This document shows, one piece after another, positions 13,701-23,510 of a DNA stretch of 64,000 nucleotides (position 1 is its first letter; every line of letters starts with the position of its first letter). A program made the translations under genes and the position numbers. Under the pieces are notes generated by a model. That model was given only the letters and a program-made list of their open reading frames with translations. It searched no databases and was not told the DNA's origin. Source of the DNA: Plazaster borealis (Eukaryota; Echinodermata; Asteroidea; Forcipulatida; Labidiasteridae); the NCBI GenBank assembly GCA_021014325.1, contig CM037459.1:17572501-17636500 (forward strand). Direction: 5' to 3'.

Positions 13701-16700
13701 TAGAGTAGGGTTTCAACCTGCAGCCAGATTAATGCCGGCGCTACATGAATACCAACTGAGCTAATTGTACATTTAGCCAATCTTGGCGGTCTGCCTATTT
13801 TGTACAATTTGAATTCATAAGTTACATCATCTTGGTCAAACATGTATACAGGGGATGTACATGTACTAAAAAAGTACGTAGATGTACAATATACCTCGAT
13901 GAAAGTACTGTTACTACACGATGTGTATGTACATGTATCTCTATAGAAGGCACATAAATAAAAGCATGCCATGTACAATACAAAGTTTCCATTAATAGGC
14001 CTAATGTTTAAATATTTATAAAACACTTTTGTGTTTATTCAAATTCATCAAATCAAATCTTGTTCAAAAATTGTCCATGCCTTTCCTCAAAGTGCACATA
14101 AGGCCTACATGTAGATGTCTAATATGATTTGCTATCACTGCACAATTCACAATGCACAAGCCACTGCACTGCAGGAACATGAATGTACGTACCAGGTTCA
14201 GAAACATTTGGCGCTGTATAAATGCAATGTACATACAACGTACATTAATCACGTTTTTGCTGATATTGGAATAAAGAGTACTCACTACATGTTCTTGAAT
14301 TGTTCTACAGGTAATTTTTCTTGCACTTGTATTTAATACTTTTTACTCAAATGTATTGTAATAAAAGTTCTACCAGTTATGAAGTTTCATGATTAATGTC
14401 TCCAATTTTGTGCATGTGCCTGGTGTGTACATGTACATGTAATTGCATACATTGTACATGAGAGTCTCTAAGCAATTTTACCACAGAAGGATCCCGCGCA
14501 AGTTCATAAAGTTTAAAACTTACCAACACAAATTTTAAACTTGTGCAGGTACATGTATCTACTTTGAGATTAACAAAGCTAATCATGTACGTGTACTATG
14601 CGTACAACGACACACATGAGAACAATTTGTAGTACGATGGTCAGCTTCTGCCCTTTGAACTCGAAGTATCAGGGCTGTAGTTCCCTACAACATAAAGCCT
14701 TTCCCATGAAAATGCTAACATACAAACATGGATGCATAAGGCCACTATCAGTCACCCCCTTCCAAAAAGGCGCGAAGTTGCCTCATTTTGACAACAATAG
14801 TGTTACTGAGCAAGCGATGTGCAATTTACATTTATGGGAAAGGTCTAAGATTACATTAGACTGACAGAGAATAGATGGAGAATTGTTGGTAATTACTTCA
14901 TGTTTCAGGCTGAATTTTCAAAATTTGCTATAAATTGTCATTTAGAATCTGAAGGCCTCGTTTGAAGTAAAATACCGTCTTTCTATCATGTATGTAATCT
15001 TTTGGTAGCAGAAATTAAAAGGTATAAAAGTTATGTAGTGCACATCATATTCAAATAATTGTAATTTACCGGCAAAAACATCAGCTTTTAAGTTTAAGTT
15101 ATTTTATTGTTCTTGGCAAATAATTCATGGTTGGCAATGTTCTGTATGAAAGTCAATGCTAGGACTAGGAGCTACATATTACTGTATTTTGGCAGAGAAG
15201 CAAAAGGAGAAATTTTGTACAGTACACTGATAGTGTTGTACATGTACATGGATGTCAAAAATCAAAAAAATTGGCAAATCAGTTTTTGTACAACTTATTG
15301 ACATCAAGTTTCAGATCCTAACCTGTAATGGTTTTGTAACACTAGTTAGCATAAACGTTGTTTCCCTAGATTTGCCATTTTGCGTTTTCACAAAGTGACC
15401 TACATGTATCACGATACGCCACTTATCCATTGAAACACATAGCACTGGCACAGTGCCAAACACGCGTAGTGTAGTACGACTTCTGCATTTTCACGAAGTG
15501 GACTATTGCTGTTTATAGCATTTTCACTTTAAGTAACGTATGCATTGGTTTGTGAACAACGCTGTGTGCACATCTCGGTTTTTTTTTTCCACGGAGAGAC
15601 TTACATATGTTTAGCTTTTAGGAATTAATAACTCATCAAGACAGTTGCAAGTTTGAAAACATATCAATTGACTGTTTTATACTAATGAAGAAGTCAGCTT
15701 TAGCTTATTTTTGTATTAATTTTTTTGTTACAAACAGCAGTTTGAAAAATTGTGCAACTTCAACCACGATTTTCTCCATACTCGAGTTCTGGCTGTGGTG
15801 CACCATACACGAATGTCAGTTCATGGTGCAACCAACGAGATTGATAAATAAAAAGGCAGCGCTGGCTTTCTCTTAGTGAACTATATTAAGCTGGAAAATT
15901 ACACAGCGCCTTCTTTGACGCGTACACAGGTAGCCGATATTATAAAACAACTATCAAATTATCAAGTTTTTCGTTCATATCCAAATAGCCGAAAGGAAAC
16001 AAACTGCTTTTCAACTGATGACACGTTTGGCTCTTTTCCAATTTTGTTTTCATACCCAAAAATAACAATATTCTTCTTTTAATTGATTCGTGGCAGTCCT
16101 ACTAAATACCGTCAACACACCGTCAAAACGAACAGTGCCAGACAACATGAACGGTACCGCCAACACACCGTCAACACCTCCAATACATTTTAAATTGACA
16201 ACAATTGTAAAGTATGGGCTAAAGGAGAATTTACGCTAGTTTGAGGTTACTTTTCATTTATGAAAATTGAGGGTTTTTTCAGAATGCGAAAAAATGATCT
16301 CTAAGCAGCATAGCTGTTGGCTGCCATCTTGCCTTCTCACAAAGCTTGGACTGTACCATTCATGTATGGGTGTGCAGGTATTGCAATTATCATACCAACA
16401 GAGGGCGCCTTGCTGCAGAATATTTTATCTTGCCCTGGCTGGCTACATTTACATCTGTTTGCCAGATTCACACGTAACGACCGCCCTCTATTGGTGTATT
16501 GTGCAATTTTATCGCCCCTTCAGCGTAATGGTATGGTCCGCGCTGCCGATTTCGAAGCTGTGCATAGAGACAATTTTCATCCAATACCGCTTCTGTTGAA
16601 TTAGAACGTGTTTTGGGTGTGTTTTGGATGTGTTGACGGTACTATTCGTGTTGACGGTATTTAGTATTTAGTATTTAGTATAGTAGGACCCATTCCTACA

Positions 16701-18100
16701 TTTAAATGGAAAGTGTTTACCTTCCCTTTTTCTGATTTATGGCTCTCATGTTTTTTTTTAAAAGGGAGATTGTAAAGTCTGACGTATTGTAAAAAAGGTC
16801 TGATTCCCATCTTGTGAATACAAAGTCACAACGTGAACGACAATGATGGCACAGAATCAGACTGACAGTTTTAACAGAAAAATTCTGCGTACCAAAACAG
16901 CTCGCACAGGGTACCAGTCTGCGTTGTTCCCTGATGCGTGGGCATGTTTTGGAAATAACAAGTTCTTATATAGCGCATTTTACAATAAACGTATCAATGC
17001 GCTTTACATTAGTGCCCTGGTCATTGGGCCAATAACATTCCTTTTAATCTTTCTCAGCTCCCTTAGGAGTATACAGCCCCGAGCTGCCGTGTGGCGCTCC
17101 GAAGGCTTTTTCAAACACAATATCAACCTCTACCCTCGCAGGTACCCATTTATACCCCTGGGTGAAGAGAAACAATTATAGTTAAGTGTCTTGCTCAAGG
17201 ACCGTCAAGGACACAAGTGTCATGACCGGGATTCGAACCCACACCCTGATGACTTAACCACCAGAACTTGAATTCGATGCTCTTAACCGCTCGGCCACAA
17301 CACCCTGTTTTGTACACCCTGATTTGTACACAAATCACGGATTGCTGCTCTAATTGTTGTAACAGTCATCTGGGATCTGAATTTTACGGTTAGAATTTAT
17401 AATTTGTTAACAATTTTGAGTTTGCGGAGTGGATTTTCTGGGCCATCCTCACGCTCAATGACAGTTCAAAGAACACATAGAGCCTAATTTTGGCGAGATT
17501 TGATTTAAAAAAAAAAGAGATTTGAATGCAAATCGAAATGGCAAAACGAATCGTTTGTGTTGTGTGCATGATCACCTATGATATGAGGTTTGTGGAGACG
17601 ATAGCGAAACGAACCTCAGTTCTAGGAGTAGGCATAACCGGCAAACAACAGAACGAGTGTAAAACCATATGCCATATGGAGCTATATTCATATTGTTGCA
17701 AAAAATTAAAAACAACAATACAGATCGGGTCAGAATGAGAATCAGATTATCATAAAATATCAACATGAACAATGTCTCATATTATTCATATTATTTGAAT
17801 TAAAACAGCAATAAATAACGTCATAGTAAAACTACTGTGGTTGGTATGCATCCCAGTTGCAATCAGTTACAATCAATCACTCACTTCGACAACAGCGTTT
17901 ACTTCTCGAATGGTGTCTACCATGAGTTGTACATTGTCGTCGGGAGTTAGAACTTCATAGTGAAAATCATCGTCTTGCTGATCGCGTTGCGAAGACCCTT
18001 CTTCATCTTCCATCTCAAAATGTCCCTCAAAGTCACTCGAACCAATATCATCCTCTTCCTCCTCTTCTTCGCCCATCATATATCCCTCCTCCTCATCCAT
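1744..18100 (-). CDS. ARIH1: ARIH1 (Ariadne-1 RBR E3 ubiquitin ligase), 5' exons 1-2, partial
   Basis: RING-between-RING E3 ligase that receives ubiquitin from UbcH7-type E2s and works with neddylated cullin-RING ligases. Exon 1 is 17885-18100 (72 codons) and ends GAA|GTGAGT. Exon 2 is 1744-1899 (52 codons), with acceptor TTGTAG| and donor AGG|GTAAGG; both junctions are phase 0. The peptide has an acidic Glu/Asp-rich N-terminus followed by [20 protein letters not shown], then, in exon 2, [20 protein letters not shown]. This matches the start of the ARIH1 UBA-like domain. The RING1, IBR, RING2 and Ariadne domains should lie left of position 1. I chose ATG 18100 because the frame upstream offers only GTG and an acceptor-like TTACTGTTAG at about 18120, so a spliced 5' UTR exon is possible. 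The 16-kb first intron is full of repeats. Family call is firm; ARIH1 rather than ARIH2 follows from the acidic start and this motif. Confidence 0.9.
2047..2303. mobile_element. MITE-like repeat, GGCCCAATTTCATAGAGCTG family
   Basis: The left end GGGCCCAATTTCATAGAGCTG is the same as that of the cleaner element at 47350-47546. The right end (GAGAAATTGGCCCC) is a diverged inverted copy. No coding potential; it lies in ARIH1 intron 1. Confidence 0.55.
3155..3445 (+). mobile_element. tRNA-derived SINE (Ser/Leu-like head)
   Basis: The head contains an A-box TGGCCGAGCGGTTAAGAG and a B-box-like GGTTCGAGGCTTCGAGTCC, the polymerase III promoter of a class II tRNA. It is followed by an unrelated body. 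The stems do not pair well enough for a working tRNA. The 3' limit is uncertain. Confidence 0.65.
3530..3716. mobile_element. MITE, GCCTGGAATT ends
   Basis: Starts AGGCCTGGAATTCCATCAG and ends GTAATTCCAGGCTA, imperfect inverted ends of the CAGGCCTG family seen at 1407-1575. The interior includes AGGGGCAGCAATTAGG and GACCAGGGCAAC blocks shared with the other copies. No ORF. Confidence 0.55.
3922..6706 (-). mobile_element. L2/CR1-like non-LTR retrotransposon, 5' truncated
   Basis: Element in ARIH1 intron 1, antisense to the window. Its 3' end, read on the minus strand, is a short UTR finishing in a TTA microsatellite tail (3925-3943), as in L2-type LINEs. The coding part is described separately. 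The 5' end is lost inside the endonuclease domain, the usual outcome of incomplete target-primed reverse transcription. No clear target-site duplication was found because both flanks are TACATG-rich. Confidence 0.85.
4046..6706 (-). CDS. LINE ORF2 fragment: AP-endonuclease (partial) and reverse transcriptase
   Basis: One open frame of 886 codons. The first ~20 codons are probably flank or junction. The C-terminal half of an apurinic-like endonuclease shows GDFNIHVDD, then DLVMTRD and SDHYAV, the catalytic Asp/Asn and His motifs. The N-terminal part with the catalytic Glu is missing. The reverse transcriptase follows with [48 protein letters not shown] and the active-site YADDTQLY (a YADD box where FADD is common in other clades). 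The C-terminal region ([21 protein letters not shown]) is typical of L2/CR1/Rex elements. There is no stop or frameshift over 2.6 kb, so the copy is young, but without a complete endonuclease it is unlikely to move by itself. Placement among L2, CR1 and neighbouring clades is not certain. Confidence 0.9.
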   Translation of the reverse strand: MLYMYLVQYMCTLKSNDIQYTTFESLHAEVSGNSKSVRLVIVYRPERDSNGQHVTFSSFLKEFENLILEYLLHPSEIIITGDFNIHVDDIHNTNANQFKHLLQAFGLTQHIKEPTHRLGHCLDLVMTRDITPPIVSNFVILPGFSDHYAVMCNLSLCKPKVPTVTIKSRQWKHVNSPEVFRDIGTHLAKLEIDHNCLDSYVSQYESTISDILDKYAPWKTRSVKVRTEVSWFNDDIRTARKICRQLERKWRKNGKLEIQRQEYRNQCKVVRNLINQAKITHYSSQVQESSGDQKKLFKIIGKLLLKPKTPVLPSTYSDQDLANEFQKFFVTKISDIRSSFSSVPYNVPQTLPHLQPECRLSVFEPATVAEIQRVIMKSPSKSCELDPVSTSMMKQNIDIFLPYITNLVNESLSSGCFPDSLKVSYIRPLIKKPNLDKEIFKNYRPVANLKYLGKVIERVVSSRISDHIHNFNLSDVFQSAYKPFHGTEAALVRVSNDILSAMDNGNLTALVLLDLSAAFDTVDHNILLSRLQNHLGIEDTALAWCKSYLYNRTQHVCIGTAISDPVVLNYSVPQGSVLGPQWFTLYTLPIRDIILKFNLNYHVYADDTQLYITFKSSQENANASIARLEKCIQEIRRWTQQNFLKLNDDKTEFLLFGSRQQLTKVSVPYISIGDARIAPSLQARNLGVIFDSSMTLQPHINNIVRLSSYHIRNIDKIRKYLDKSATEKVIHAFVTSHLDNGNALLYSLPNNQISRLQRLQNTAARIVTLSRKSCSITPILKQLHWLPISQRIIFKLMLIVHKALNGKAPHYISELLQVYTPSRNLRSSSMLLLVEPKSRHSWGDRSFSSAAPHIWNSLPLNLRSCLCTTKFKSLLKTYLMSQVFKD
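12115..12145. repeat. Perfect 13-bp-arm hairpin in a GC-richer island
   Basis: CATAGAGCAAGGA, a 5-base loop, then TCCTTGCTCTATG. It is followed by a GC-richer stretch (12190-12260) inside otherwise AT-rich intron. Function unknown; it may be a small palindromic element or an old promoter fragment. Confidence 0.6.
13685..13795 (-). mobile_element. tRNA-Lys-like SINE, degenerate
   Basis: Read on the minus strand it has TTAGCTCAGTTGGTA (A-box) and GCAGGTTGAAACCC (decayed B-box), then ACTCTAGTCA and a TTGTTCAACC body. It shares this order with 52428-52500. Mutated boxes indicate a dead copy. Confidence 0.6.
16096..16690. mobile_element. MITE with GGTCCTACTA / GTGTTGACGGT ends (copy 1)
   Basis: Outer inverted ends GTCCTACTAAATACCGTCAA and its complement, with several inner CCGTCAACAC repeats at both ends. 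The ~400-bp core includes CGACCGCCCTCTATTGGTG. The core recurs inverted at 36385-37045. No meaningful ORF. Confidence 0.75.
16955..17310 (-). mobile_element. tRNA-derived SINE with TATATAGCGC 3' part (copy 1)
   Basis: Minus strand: head GTGGCCGAGCGGTTAAGAGC (A-box) and GGGTTCGAATCCCGG (B-box). Then comes a CTTGCTCAAGGACACAAGTG body, a CCCCTGGGT block, and a GCGCTATATAAGAAC tail. The tail resembles the 3' ends of L2-type LINEs, the likely source of its retrotransposition machinery. A second copy is at 53085-53425. Confidence 0.8.
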
Positions 18101-18819
18101 TGTGTTTTCTGAAGACACCTAACAGTAAAAAAAGTCACAAATTGTCCATTAAACTTTTCTGAAATTGTGGGAAATTTTTGTCGCCCTTGTCGTTCACACT
18201 GTACACTCTAGTCTAGCAATGTTATGATCATGATCATTACGTCACGCATCCTCGTATAATCATTTAAGTATTTGTCTATAACACAACAAGCCTTTTTGTC
18301 TCTTAAAATACATTTTAACATCAATTTAAAAACACAAAACTCACTAAAAAGAGTTGCAATTAAAGAAAACATTGACTTTTTATTTTAAAATGAACGTTAA
18401 GTTTATTTTTAAAATAGTAAATAGTATAGTAATTGCTGTATAGCGGCAGCTAGTAGCCATTTGGTGAACAGTCAAAAGTCTTTCTCGCTCATTCTGTGCG
18501 GTGTCAGAATATAAATTTAATAGAGAGGTGCTAAACAAACATGTTTGTCTTGATTGACATTTTGGCAACCGAAAAGATTAATTTTCAACTACATGTATAA
18601 CTTTGTTTTGGGTTTTTTTTTGTTTTGTATTTTGAGCTTTTTCCAGGTTTGCGACAAGAAACTTTTAGTTTGCAGTCCGTTTCCCATTTTCCCCGTGGAA
18701 TAAGAATGGCGAGTGGCGGCTTTCGAGTGCTTTTCGCTGGTGTACGCGCAGAACTCAGCGCATTCCATATTTTGCCAAACAATTCACACGAGAACCAGTT
18801 TATGCCGGAGATGATTTTT
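18101..18819. promoter_or_regulatory. Divergent ARIH1/COX5A 5' region (left part)
   Basis: The 719 bp between the ARIH1 ATG and the giant insertion. Before the insertion this was the head-to-head intergenic region of ARIH1 and COX5A: about 0.8 kb in total when joined to 33150-33227. It has a GC-richer patch at 18690-18800 with AATGGCGAGTGGCGGC, similar to a YY1/initiator-type ATGGCGGC motif, and a GTACGCGCAG element. An open frame from ATG 18706 ends at CGG TAG on the target duplication. I cannot tell a real exon from chance there. Confidence 0.45.
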
Positions 18820-18828
18820 CGGTAGGTC
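18820..18828. repeat. Left 9-bp target-site duplication of the giant foldback element
   Basis: CGGTAGGTC, identical to 33141-33149. It directly abuts the ACCAAGCTGAAG terminus. Confidence 0.9.
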
Positions 18829-18953
18829 ACCAAGCTGAAGCTAGCCGCGAATTCTCAGCCGCGAATTCCCAGCCGCGAATACCAGCCGCGAATTCTCAAT
18901 TTACGGCCAAAAAGTCCAGCCGCTAATTCGAGCAGCCACGCCAGCCGCGAATT
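18829..18953. repeat. Left terminal tandem repeats of the foldback element
   Basis: About six AGCCGCGAATTC-type units (12-15 bp spacing, some degenerate such as AGCCGCTAATTCG). They are mirrored at 33018-33140. EcoRI-like GAATTC cores recur in most units. Confidence 0.85.
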
Positions 18954-19209
18954 TCATAAACCAAAGTAGTTTCACGAAGCGACAGGATTTCCTAAGTTGT
19001 TCACCCACATTAGCCACTATTTCTTAAGTTTTGTAAAATCATGGCAATTTTGAATGTTGGTTTTGTAAATTTGTTGTCATAATAACAAAATGTAGGCCAA
19101 ATTAGGTTAAAATAATTGACTGTTTAATGCTTTATTCGATCCATGAAACTTTAATGGTTACATATCGACTTTCTGAATATCAGTTGTTTTGGAAAAAAAA
19201 AAAAAAAAA
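18954..19209. repeat. Left unique arm segment of the foldback element
   Basis: Non-tandem sequence with recognisable inverted homology to 32764-33017. Shared blocks include GAAGCGACA/CAAAGCGACA, TTAGCCACTATTTCTTAA and CTTTCTGAA. The divergence is high compared with the perfect 26-bp tips. Confidence 0.7.
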
Positions 19210-22200
19210 ACATTGCATTGAACAAAATGTACCTAACATGATCAACAGATAATTAATTTAGTGTTAAATCTTTTAGACACTAAATGAATATTCCATTGCA
19301 GCTTTACTAGGCCCACTAATTAGTTCCTGTTTTTTGTAAATAGCAAAAGTAGTCACTTTAAAACGCAATTTACCTCGCATAATTAACAAATAATTAATTT
19401 TTAGTGTTTAATGATTAAGACCATTTCATAACACATCGAAATATTCCGTTGCAGCTAATTAAACCAACAAATTAATCATAATGACACCCATTTATAGGGT
19501 ATGGGTTAGTGTCTCTTTTGAAGGGGACTTTCACTAAAAAATAACGTAAGTAGTCACTTTAAAACAAATTGTACCTCACATAATTAACAAATTGTTACTT
19601 TTTATTGTTTAATAATTAAGACAATTACATAACACATCGAAATATTCCGTTGCAGCTAATTAGACCAACTGATTGGTGCCTAATTAAACCACTTTATATG
19701 CTGTGGGTTTTGTCTCATTTGAAGGGAATTTTTATCAAAGAAATAACGTAAGTAGTCACTTTAAAACAAAATGTACCTCACATAATTAACAAATTGTTAC
19801 TTTTTAGTGTTTAATCATTAAGACCATTACATAACACATCGAAATATTCCGTTGCAGCTAATTTGACCAACTAACTGGTGCCTAATTAAACCACTTTATA
19901 TGCTGTGGGTTTTGTCTCATTTGAAGGCAATTTTTATCAAAGAAATAACGTAAGTAGTCACTTTAAAACAAAATGTACCTCACATAATTAACAAATAATT
20001 AATTTTTAGTGTTTAATCATTAAGACCATTACATAACACATCGAAATATTCCGTTGCAGCTGATTAGACCAACTGATTGGTGCCTAATTAAACCACTTTA
20101 TATGCTGTGGGTTTTGTCTCATTTGAAGGGAATTTTTATCAAAGAAATAACGTAAGTAGTCACTTTAAAACAAAATGTACCTTACATAATTATAAAATTG
20201 CAAATTTTTAGTATTTAATCATTAAGACCATTACATAACACATCGAAATATTCCGTTGTAGTTAATTAGACCAACTAATTAGTGCCTAATTAAATCACTT
20301 TATATGCTGTGGTTTTGCCTCATTTGAAGGCAATTTTTATCAAAGAAATAACGTAAGTAGTCACTTTAAAACAAAATGTACCTCACATAATTAACAAATT
20401 GCAAATTTTTAGTGTTTAATCATTAAGACCATTACATAACACATCGAAATATTCCGTTGCAGTTAATTAGACCAACTAATTGGTGCCTAATTAAACCACT
20501 TTATATGCTGTGGTTTTGTCTCATTTGAAGGGAATTTTTATCAAAGAAATAACGTAAGTAGTCACTTTAAAACAAAATGTACCTCACATAATTAACAAAT
20601 TGTTACTTTTTAGTGTTTAATCATTAAGACCAATACATAACACATCGAAATATTCCGTTGCAGCTGATTAGACCAACTGATTGGTGCCTAATTAAACCAC
20701 TTTATTTGCTGTGGGTTTTGTCTCATTTGAAGGGAATTTTATCAAAGAAATAACGTAAGTAGTCACTTTAAAACAAAATGTACCTTACATAATTAACAAA
20801 TAATTAATTTTTAGTGTTTAATCATTAAGACCATTACATAACACATCGAAATATTCCGTTGCAGCTGATTAGACCAACTGATTGGTGCCTAATTAAACCA
20901 CTTTATATGGTGTGGGTTTTGTCTCATTTGAAGGGAATTTTTATCAAAGAAATAACGTAAGTAGTCACTTTAAAACAAAATGTACCTTACATAATTATAA
21001 AATTGCAAATTTTTAGTATTTAATCATTAAGACCATTACATAACACATCGAAATATTCCGTTGTAGTTAATTAGACCAACTAATTAGCGCCTAATTAAAT
21101 CACTTTATATGCTGTGGTTTTGCCTCATTTGAAGGCCATTTTTATCAAAGAAATAACGTAAGTAGTCACTTTAAAACAAAATGTACCTTACATAATTAAC
21201 AAATTGCAAATTTTTAGTGTTTAATCATTAAGACCATTACATAACACATCGAAATATTCCGTTGCAGCTGATTAGACCAACCAATTGGTGCCTAATTAAA
21301 CCACTTTATATGCTGTGGGTTTTGTCTCATTTGAAGGGAATTTTTATCAAAGAAATAACGTAAGTAGTCACTTTAAAACAAAATGTACCTCACATAATTA
21401 ACAAATTGTTACTTTTTAGTGTTTAATCATTAAGACCATTACATAACACATCGAAATATTCCGTTGCAGTTAATTAGACCAACTAATTGGTGCCTAATTA
21501 AACCACTTTATATGCTGTGGTTTTGTCTCATTTTAAGGGAATTTTTATCAAAGAAATAACGTAAGTAGTCACTTTAAAACAAAATGTACCTCACATAATT
21601 AACAAATTGTAAATTTTTAGTGTTTACACATTAAGACCATTACATAACACATCGAAATGTTCCGTTGCAGCTAATTAGACCAACTGATTGGTGCCTAATT
21701 AAACCACTTTATATGGTGTGGGTTTTGTCTCATTTGAAGGGAATTTTTATCAAAGAAATAACGTAAGTAGTCACTTTAAAACAAAATGTACCTTACATAA
21801 CTATAAAATTGCAAATTTTTAGTATTTAATCATTAAGACCATTACATAACACATCGAAATATTCCGTTGTAGTTAATTAGACCAACTAATTAGTGCCTAA
21901 TTAAATCACTTTATATGCTGTGGTTTTGCCTCATTTGAAGGCAATTTTTATCAAAGAAATAACGTAAGTAGTCACTTTAAAACAAAATGTACCTCACATA
22001 ATTAACAAATTGCAAATTTTTAGTGTTTAATCATTAAGACCATTACATAACACATCGAAATATTCCGTTGCAGTTAATTAGACCAACTAATTGGTGCCTA
22101 ATTAAACCACTTTATATGCTGTGGTTTAGTCTCATTTGAAGGGAATTTTTATCAAAGAAATAACGTAAGTAGTCACTTTAAAACAAAATGTACCTCACAT

Positions 22201-23510
22201 AATTAACAAATTGTTACTTTTTAGTGTTTAATCATTAAGACCATTACATAACACATCGAAATATTCCGTTGCAGCTGATTAGACCAACTGATTGGTGCCT
22301 AATTAAACCACTTTATTTGCTGTGGGTTTTGTCTCATTTGAAGGGAATTTTTATCAAAGAAATAACGTAAGTAGTCACTTTAAAACAAAATGTACCTTAC
22401 ATAATTAACAAATAATTAATTTTTAGTGTTTAATCATTAAGACCATTACATAACACATCGAAATATTCCGTTGCAGCTGATTAGACCAACTGATTGGTGC
22501 CTAATTAAACCACTTTATGTGCTGTGGGTTTTGTCTCATTTGAAGGGAATTTTTATCAAAGAAATAACGTAAGTAGTCACTTTAAAACAAAATGTACCTT
22601 ACATAATTATAAAATTGTAAATTTTAGTGTTTAATAATTAAGACCATTACATAACACATCGAAATATTCCGTTGCAGCTGATTAGACCAACTGATTGGTG
22701 CCTAATTAAACCACTTTATATGCTGTGGGTTTTGTCTCATTTGAAGGCAATTTTTATCAAAGAAATAACGTAAGTAGTCACTTTAAAACAAAATGTACCT
22801 TACATAATTATAAAATTGTAAATTTTTAGTGTTTAATCATTAAGACCATTACATAACACATCGAAATATTCCGTTGCAGCTGATTAGACCAACTGATTGG
22901 TGCCTAATTAAACCACTTTATATGCTGTGGGTTTTGTCTCATTTGAAGGGAATTTTTATCAAAGAAATAACGTAAGTAGTCACTTTAAAACAAAATGTAC
23001 CTCACATAATTAACAAATTGTTACTTTTTAGTGTTTAATCATTAAGACCATTACATAACACATCGAAATATTCCGTTGCAGTTAATTAGACCAACTAATT
23101 GGTGCCTAATTAAACCACTTTATATGCTGTGGTTTTGTCTCATTTTAAGGGAATTTTTATCAAAGAAATAACGTAAGTAGTCACTTTAAAACAAAATGTA
23201 CCTCACATAATTAACAAATTGTAAATTTTTAGTGTTTACACATTAAGACCATTACATAACACATCGAAATATTCCGTTGCAGCTAATTTGACCAACTGAT
23301 TGGTGCCTAATTAAATCACTTTATATGTTGTGGGTTTTGTCTCATTTGAAGGGAATTTTTATCAAAGAAATAATGTAAGTAGTCACTTTAAAACAAAATG
23401 TACCTCACATAATTAACAAATTGTAAATTTTTAGTGTTTAATCATTAAGACCATTTCATAACACATCGAAATATTCCGTTGCAGCTAATTAGACCAACCA
23501 ATTGGTGCCT
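19210..23510 (+). repeat. Left satellite array, ~202-bp monomer, about 21 copies
   Basis: The monomer contains AACGTAAGTAGTCACTTTAA, TGTACCTCACATAATTAACA and CGAAATATTCCGTTGCAG. The phrase GTAAGTAGTCACTTT recurs about every 202 bp from ~19348 to ~23372. Monomers vary. A distinctive version (CTTACATAATTATAAAATTG ... CCGTTGTAG) starts at 20181, 20986 and 21792, an ~805-bp four-monomer higher-order period. Outermost monomers are the most diverged. The array ends abruptly at 23510 inside a retrotransposon gag sequence. Confidence 0.93.

Larger units (their letters stand above)
1900..17884. other. ARIH1 intron 1, repeat-rich
   Basis: The 16-kb intron between ARIH1 exons 2 and 1. Besides the LINE, SINEs and MITEs listed, it is AT-rich with many TACATGTA and GTAGGCCTACATG motifs (notably 6700-7270, 7590-7660, 9590-9850, 11440-12080, 13850-14480). 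Further runs are ATT repeats near 7540 and poly-T near 9040. I found no further exon with protein similarity. Confidence 0.6.

Noticed and set aside
18585..18833. 82-codon minus ORF near the ARIH1/COX5A start region
   Set aside because: No similarity recognised, antisense to the candidate 5' region, and cut by the transposon boundary.
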